From contig LRSR01008624.1 in the NCBI GenBank assembly GCA_001579985.1, positions 1-21,191 of the forward strand: a stretch of DNA of 21,191 nt, given 5' to 3'. Each line of letters begins with the position of its first letter. The stretch's first letter is position 1. Under the pieces are notes generated by a model. It worked only from the letters and a program-made list of their open reading frames with translations, searched no databases and was not told the origin of the DNA. The position numbers were made by a program, and so were the translations under genes. Positions 16,930-21,191 of this stretch are shown here, in pieces. The stretch is from Hypsibius dujardini. Taxonomy: Eukaryota > Tardigrada > Eutardigrada > Parachela > Hypsibiidae.

Positions 16930-17226
16930 ATGACGTCAGCGCCTGATATTAGGCGACGTTACTCCTCTCTCGCTTCCGTCAGAGCTCGTCAGAAGTTTCT
17001 AGATCCCCTTGTTCTTCAAGCGCTGACGTCAGCTCGAGCCGACCCCCTTGACCGAATCCGGGCGAGAGTCTCGATACGATTTGATAAACTCATCGTAAAG
17101 AGAAGGTTCCTTTTTTGTCTCCGGAAAAGAAATCGTAACAAGGTAAACATAGAAAATAATACTCGTGAAATTGCTAAATCTGTTGAAACAACTGCAGATT
17201 TTGAAAATGTTTTGAAGTCCAATTAA
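16930..17226 (+). CDS. Unrecognised basic open frame (98 codons)
   Basis: It starts ATG-ACG-TCA at 16930 and stops at 17224-17226. The predicted product is strongly basic in its first two thirds, with R-R-R-Y, K-R-R-F and R-K-R-N-R-N-K clusters and no membrane segment. No family is recognised. The start overlaps an inverted repeat with TGACGTCA. It may simply be an open stretch in non-coding DNA. Confidence 0.2.
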   Translation: MTSAPDIRRRYSSLASVRARQKFLDPLVLQALTSARADPLDRIRARVSIRFDKLIVKRRFLFCLRKRNRNKVNIENNTREIAKSVETTADFENVLKSN

Positions 17227-17393
17227 TTTCCTGTCTCTCCTTAACCCCCTGACCCCCAGGAGTGTTGAAATGATTAAGAACGATGTCCCAAATTTTTTGG
17301 GATGAATTTTGATAAACACCTACATTTTGCCGCTGTTTGCACCTCTGGCGCAATCCCCCTGGAGGTCTTGGGTCGGAGCTGAAGGTATCTTAG

Positions 17394-18932
17394 GCATATC
17401 CATATATTGGTGAATATATGTATGGTTTGCCGCTGTTTGTGTTACACTACAAGCGACTGTTCGGCTGGTAACAACAAATGCTCCGCAAAGCCACTGGGAT
17501 GCTTCGGTATCACGTCGTGCGACAGTCCGTGTTGTATAAAGTGTTGCTGTACTTCACTCCGGTGGGCTTACAAGGAAATGAGTGTTGGGTGGTACCCAAC
17601 ATGTACTCAACACTTACTAATAGTATAATCTATCTACCTAGTTAATCCATTCCAATCTACCCTCACATTCTATGATGTACTTACTCAGCTATTATCACGT
17701 ACATAGTTCCGCCATATCGGCAGGAATTAGTACATTAGATCAGGAACTATTCTTTATCCTTGCCTATACAAGCGTGTGTTCTGCAGTAATTTTGACAGTT
17801 CCTTCCTTTCCCCTCTAATCTCGTCTACCAGTAAAGTCTTCCTACAATTCTTCTTCTATTATTCAGTCTGATAGCTTGTATGTTCAGGTTCTTCCGTCCT
17901 AGTAGGGACGTAGGCCTAACATGAGACCACTCTGGACGGCGAATTCCTTTATATCTGTTTGCTGTTACCGATGCACTATTGTCTGGTCTCTTCGATTCCA
18001 TCGAGAAAATTGGCACAAAACCAGTACTACTATTTTAAATAAATAAAAACTGACCAGTGGTGGTATATAGGGGGCGTTGTCTATGTTACCGTCTCTGTGA
18101 ATTAATCAATTAATAAAATGTGTCTGCGTTTATTCAATCGATCAGTCCGTTCAAAATCAAATAATCAACTATTACATGTTTCAGTAATATAGACAGCGCC
18201 CTCTACATACTGCCACTGGTCAGTTTTTATTTATTTAAAATAGTAGTTCTGGTTTTGTGCCGATTTTCTCGACGGAATCGAAGAGATCAGACAACAGTGC
18301 ATTGGTAACAGCAAACAGATATAAAGAAATTCGCCCTCCAGAGTGGTCTCATTTCCTTGTTAGACTACCCGAAATTCATTGTGGCACACCTGCTCTTATT
18401 TCTGGGCTTACCCACTCTGCAGTTCGCATCTTCTCAATAGAGCTCAACTTCAACGAGCAACAATGCTCAGGGGACATTTCATTTTCCGGGAGGCGTTTAT
18501 ATTTGTGCGGCAGTGATTCTTGGGTTACTGTACTTTTCCGTGTCATGTTCATATTTTATGTTGACCGAAAACTACAAGGGCAATATTAAATCCTTCTATT
18601 CCCGCAACTTGTTCGCCCAACCGAGATTTATTTGACGAGCCACACTGATCACTGCGTTTACAACGGTGGCAGTACAGTGGGCCAAAGAAACTCGTTTCTT
18701 CCAAGCCGTCGTCGGTGCTGATGACATTGGACTACGGCAGGCATTGCTTTTCGTCACTACTGCCATTCGCGTAACATTCTACGCTTCAACTAAGGGCTTC
18801 CTCCTGATCATCCGTTTCTGGATTTCGCTTTGTGTCAAAAGAGTACAGAGACCTGAAGAACAGTACGGAGACCGGAAACGATTAAACCACATGCTGATGC
18901 GTATTCGCATAATGGTGGAGGGGCTTGACTAA
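17394..18932 (+). pseudogene. Multi-spanning membrane protein-like gene, interrupted and degenerate
   Basis: Three + strand stretches read like one hydrophobic membrane protein. The stretch 17394-17645 begins after CTTAG and includes Y-G-L-P-L-F-V-L-H-Y and V-L-L-Y-F-T-P-V-G-L. The stretch 17672-17816 includes L-F-F-I-L-A-Y-T-S-V. The stretch 18359-18932 includes H-L-L-L-F-L-G-L-P, I-C-A-A-V-I-L-G-L-L-Y-F and F-L-L-I-I-R-F-W, ending with a charged tail and TAA. Defects are in-frame stops (17433, near 17643, near 18435, near 18630), a frame change near 17650 and the foldback MITE at 17916-18363. I do not recognise the family. A chemoreceptor or a solute carrier would both fit the hydrophobic pattern. 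Confidence 0.4.
17916..18363. mobile_element. Foldback MITE, copy 2 (448 bp)
   Basis: The arms 17916-18089 and 18184-18363 enclose a 94-base loop that is the reverse complement of the loop in copy 1, so this copy is inserted the other way round. The left tip lacks six bases (AAGGAA) present at the other ends. The right arm reads open on the + strand (P-I-F-S-T-E-S-K-R-S-D-N-S-A), as does its mirror in the left arm. Confidence 0.88.
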
Positions 18933-19095
18933 TGTCCTGCGAAAAAGATCCGACGAGTATCGTGAGCCGCAAGACTACACATGTTACCAAGTTTTAATTT
19001 CTTAAAGCAAAAAAAATCTGGCACAGTGGAAACTGAAAACGGGTGACAGACTACCTTGACAAATTCAAACCAAAAAGACACAAGCAATCAAGCGA
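18933..19095. other. Non-coding stretch next to the Tc1 remnant
   Basis: It may contain the 3' untranslated part of the Tc1-like element (- strand), for example ATCTGGCACAGTGG near 19016-19029. No certain end can be set. Confidence 0.3.
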
Positions 19096-19392
19096 TTAGT
19101 ACTTGATTCGCGCCCTCTTGTTTGCAATGACTGCAGCGATGCGGTTCGGAATACTCTCCCACAAAGCCTCGCAGTGCTCCCGAGTAACCAGTTTGTTTCA
19201 CAATTCCGGGCCAGCACGTGCAATATCCTGCACGGTTTTGATGGAAGTGTCTTTGGCCAGCTCGAATTTGATGAATCCCCAGACATGAATCAATCGAAGA
19301 AAACGACAACAAATCAAGATATTTGGGCAACGAAATTCGTAATGCGCAGATTGAGTTGATTGATCGATAAGCCAGTTTGAAATTTCCCCCAA
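19096..19392 (-). pseudogene. Tc1-like transposase C-terminal remnant
   Basis: The - strand shows V-W-G-F-I-K-F-E-L-A-K-D (in the 19198-19392 frame). After a frame change it continues W-N-K-L-V, C-E-A-L, W-E-S-I-P-N-R-I-A-A-V-I-A-N-K and ends R-I-K-Y-stop at 19096. This order (VWG-xLK, W..I, C..L..S.P.R..AVI..K, KY-end) is the typical C-terminus of Tc1-family transposases. The catalytic core and N-terminus are not recognisable. It is dead. Confidence 0.68.
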
Positions 19393-19618
19393 TCAAACAA
19401 CGTGTAGTCTTATTTGTCAAACCACACCAAATCAAAAGTTTGCAAGTAACCTGCAAGCAGCTGTAACACGCCTGGCTGGGTTGACATACGCATTGCCATA
19501 CACGGATGAGATGGAAGCGCTGGAGGACGTTGTTGACACAGCGAAGGGACTTTACCCCGAAGTGAGTCCGAAGCGATGGCATGACTTTACACGCTATAGC
19601 GCCGTAGAAATGTGTTTA
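19364..19618 (+). CDS. Unrecognised open stretch, possible exon
   Basis: The frame is open from 19364 (after TGA) to TGA at 19616-19618 without an ATG at its start. The second half looks protein-like (A-V-T-R-L-A-G-L-T-Y-A-L-P-Y, then E-M-E-A-L-E-D-V-V-D-T-A). It partly overlaps the Tc1 remnant on the other strand. It could be an exon of the membrane protein-like locus or chance. Confidence 0.22.
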
Positions 19619-19955
19619 AAAATTTGAATTTTTGAGGGGGTGCGAATAATTTGTAAATAACTGTTTTCAATTCTGGAGTTGTATTGGAGGGTAGTAAGCT
19701 TTCCCTGTGTATTGCAACAGGTTTTCGGATTTGATGAGAAGCTCTAGTTTTAAGAGATAAAAAAATACTGTACGCTCTCAATTACAAGTCACGAGTAGAC
19801 ACCGCCCCCATGGCGCTGCACACTCACATGCGCGCGCATGCGATTGGTCGAAGTTCACGCCCTGGGTAAAAAGGCGCGCCTTGTAACCGGGAGCGCACCC
19901 TATAATAATCCTTGGAATTTTGGACCGTCGCACCCTCACACACTGAAATTTCTGA
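19619..19955. other. No gene seen
   Basis: Mixed sequence with alternating GCGCGCATGCGC near 19830. Both-strand open frames here overlap each other without any recognisable protein feature. Confidence 0.35.
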
Positions 19956-20478
19956 TCGATATTGGACAATTGTGCTGTTTGCCCCTTCCTGCCCCTTCCT
20001 GTCACCCTTTGGGGTCCTGGTTCGCAACTGTATAAAATCGAACCGAAAAACCTGCATTTATTCGTCTTTGTCGTAAGCGATATACTTTTTTTTGTACAAT
20101 GGCCCGTGTTTGTTATGTTTGTTTGTAAGCCAAAAATGGCCCATGCAATTCATAAATACATTCCACTGATGGAATCTCAACAGGAAGAGATCTCAGCATG
20201 GAAATGCCGGTAAGAATTGCATTGGAGAAGCCGATCCTTAGTTTCTTTTCTACTGGCGCCGTTGTTCCAAGACATTTTATCTTGGTTGTTTCTAAACATA
20301 CTATTTGCACCATCGAATAGGGCAATTGGTAATAGCATAATGGAAGGACAGGCCATGCAAACGACTTACAGCTTTCTGAGCTGCGGATTTTGTCTGGCAG
20401 CTGGAATTGGGTTCGATTCTACTGCTAATCTTGTCGTTCGCCGCTCAAATCATGGTGCATTTCGGTGTCAGGTTTGAG
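19956..20478 (+). CDS. Possible two-exon membrane protein fragment (19956-20209, 20321-20478)
   Basis: The first stretch contains a strong hydrophobic segment (L-F-V-F-V-V-S-D-I-L-F-F-V-Q-W-P-V-F-V-M-F-V) followed by a charged loop (H-K-Y-I-P-L-M-E). It ends at a good donor, TGCCG|GTAAGA (20209). An acceptor ATCGAATAG at 20320 joins in the same phase (phase 2) to G-N-S-I-M-E-G-Q. The true start is unknown. TATAAAA is at about 20031. The layout (membrane segment, then basic loop) recalls chemoreceptor-type proteins, but no family motif is recognised. Confidence 0.3.
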
Positions 20479-20694
20479 ACGGATGACAGGATGCTCAATA
20501 ATGACCTGGACAAAGGCAGCAAGCTTGGGACCACTGAAATATTAGCAGAGTGGTCTGCACGGGCACGCATTCCAACGCGGATATCGATGTTAGACCCCAC
20601 TGGGTCAATAGTATCTCGATTATGGTGTGGGTTGTGGATATTTGCGGCGTTAATGGAGCAAGTTAAGGTCAGTGGCTTAATGAGAACTTTTTAG
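20379..20694 (+). CDS. Unrecognised open stretch with one membrane-like segment
   Basis: It is open after TGA ~20378 to the stop at 20692-20694. It has a hydrophobic segment, L-G-S-I-L-L-L-I-L-S-F-A-A-Q-I (20404-20450), followed by a polar region. It overlaps the preceding entry in another frame, so at most one of the two is right beyond 20379; a frameshifted gene is also possible. Confidence 0.22.
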
Positions 20695-21191
20695 ATGAAA
20701 ATTCCAACAGTCCTGTATGCCTAATGCATGACATGCGGCTCAAGAGCGCCACACAGCCTGAGAGGAACCAATTAATTGTCTATGCACTGTGTGTTATATA
20801 GCGCGCGCGCAATTAGCGGCCAGGCCATAAAACAGCCTCTAAGATATTGCCGCGATTGACGAAATCATTGTGAGGTATTCAATATTTCAGCAAAATTTCA
20901 ACTGACAAGGGAAGCGAACGGTAGTTGACACGCCGATCTGTCTGAATTTTTTGTTTCAAATAGTGGACTAAATTAATAGATTTTAGCAAAAAATTTCATC
21001 TGCAAACGAGCTCTGGTTTGAGCGGGAGAAAATTCGGAAGTTCCCCGATGGCTCCGCGGGTTTCCCATTCAATTCAACCGTTGATTGTTTGATTTATACT
21101 CTAGCAAAATTCAATTAAAGTTTTTTACCACTCTAACCCACACAAACGTCGTTTTTTGAAAACGTTCGATTCAAAGATTTTTAACACTCTT
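20695..21191. other. No gene seen
   Basis: Unique, moderately A/T-rich sequence with a short GCGCGCGCGC run at about 20802-20811. No open frame, repeat or RNA feature can be supported. Confidence 0.5.

Noticed and set aside
17128-17150. AATCGTAACAAGGTAA, similar to the 3' end of small-subunit rRNA
   Set aside because: The match is about 15 bases and the flanks do not resemble rRNA or an internal spacer.
20406-20420. GGTTCGATTCT as a tRNA B box
   Set aside because: There is no A box at the right distance and no cloverleaf arms.

Overview
The window looks like nuclear DNA of an invertebrate animal, probably an ecdysozoan. The species cannot be read from the sequence. It has introns over 1 kb, animal-type splice sites, many small inverted-repeat transposons (MITEs), Tc1/mariner and hAT-type DNA transposons, an F-box gene family and a defensin-like secreted peptide. 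Nothing looks prokaryotic, and I see no CRISPR array, rRNA or tRNA.

Layout. About the first 17 kb consists of four diverged copies of one cassette: unit 1 (~1-4516), unit 2 (~4729-6724), unit 3 (~8022-13694) and unit 4 (~14965-16790). The ancestral cassette held two convergent genes. On the + strand was a small secreted cysteine-rich peptide. On the - strand was an F-box protein gene. The peptide gene is open only in unit 1 (exons 23-67 and 260-457). Units 3 and 4 keep its second exon with a shared in-frame stop, and unit 2 has lost it. The F-box gene is open only in unit 3, where three exons (13211-13063, 11643-10930, 9624-9375) join with matching phase-2 splice sites into a 370-residue frame. 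Units 1, 2 and 4 keep fragments.

The cassettes are heavily invaded by transposons: a 455-bp foldback element with ~180-bp arms, hAT-type MITEs with exact 8-bp target duplications, a 121-bp near-palindrome, a 360-bp element with ~55-bp inverted repeats inside an F-box intron, and a decayed mariner (catalytic spacing DD37D) exactly at the unit 2/unit 3 border. A hAT-like element of 693 bp lies between units 3 and 4.

Right of ~16.9 kb the cassette ends. The remainder (17394-20694) holds decayed + strand coding stretches rich in hydrophobic segments. They look like one or more multi-spanning membrane protein genes, split by a second copy of the foldback element. A - strand Tc1-type transposase tail lies in the same region. 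The last ~500 bp show nothing I can support.

The best candidate for something undescribed is the peptide gene at 23-457. It encodes a 24-residue signal peptide with its hydrophobic core split by a phase-0 intron, then a 56-residue arginine-rich mature peptide whose six cysteines follow the CS-alpha-beta defensin pattern (C-x8-C-x3-C-x10-C-x8-C-x-C).
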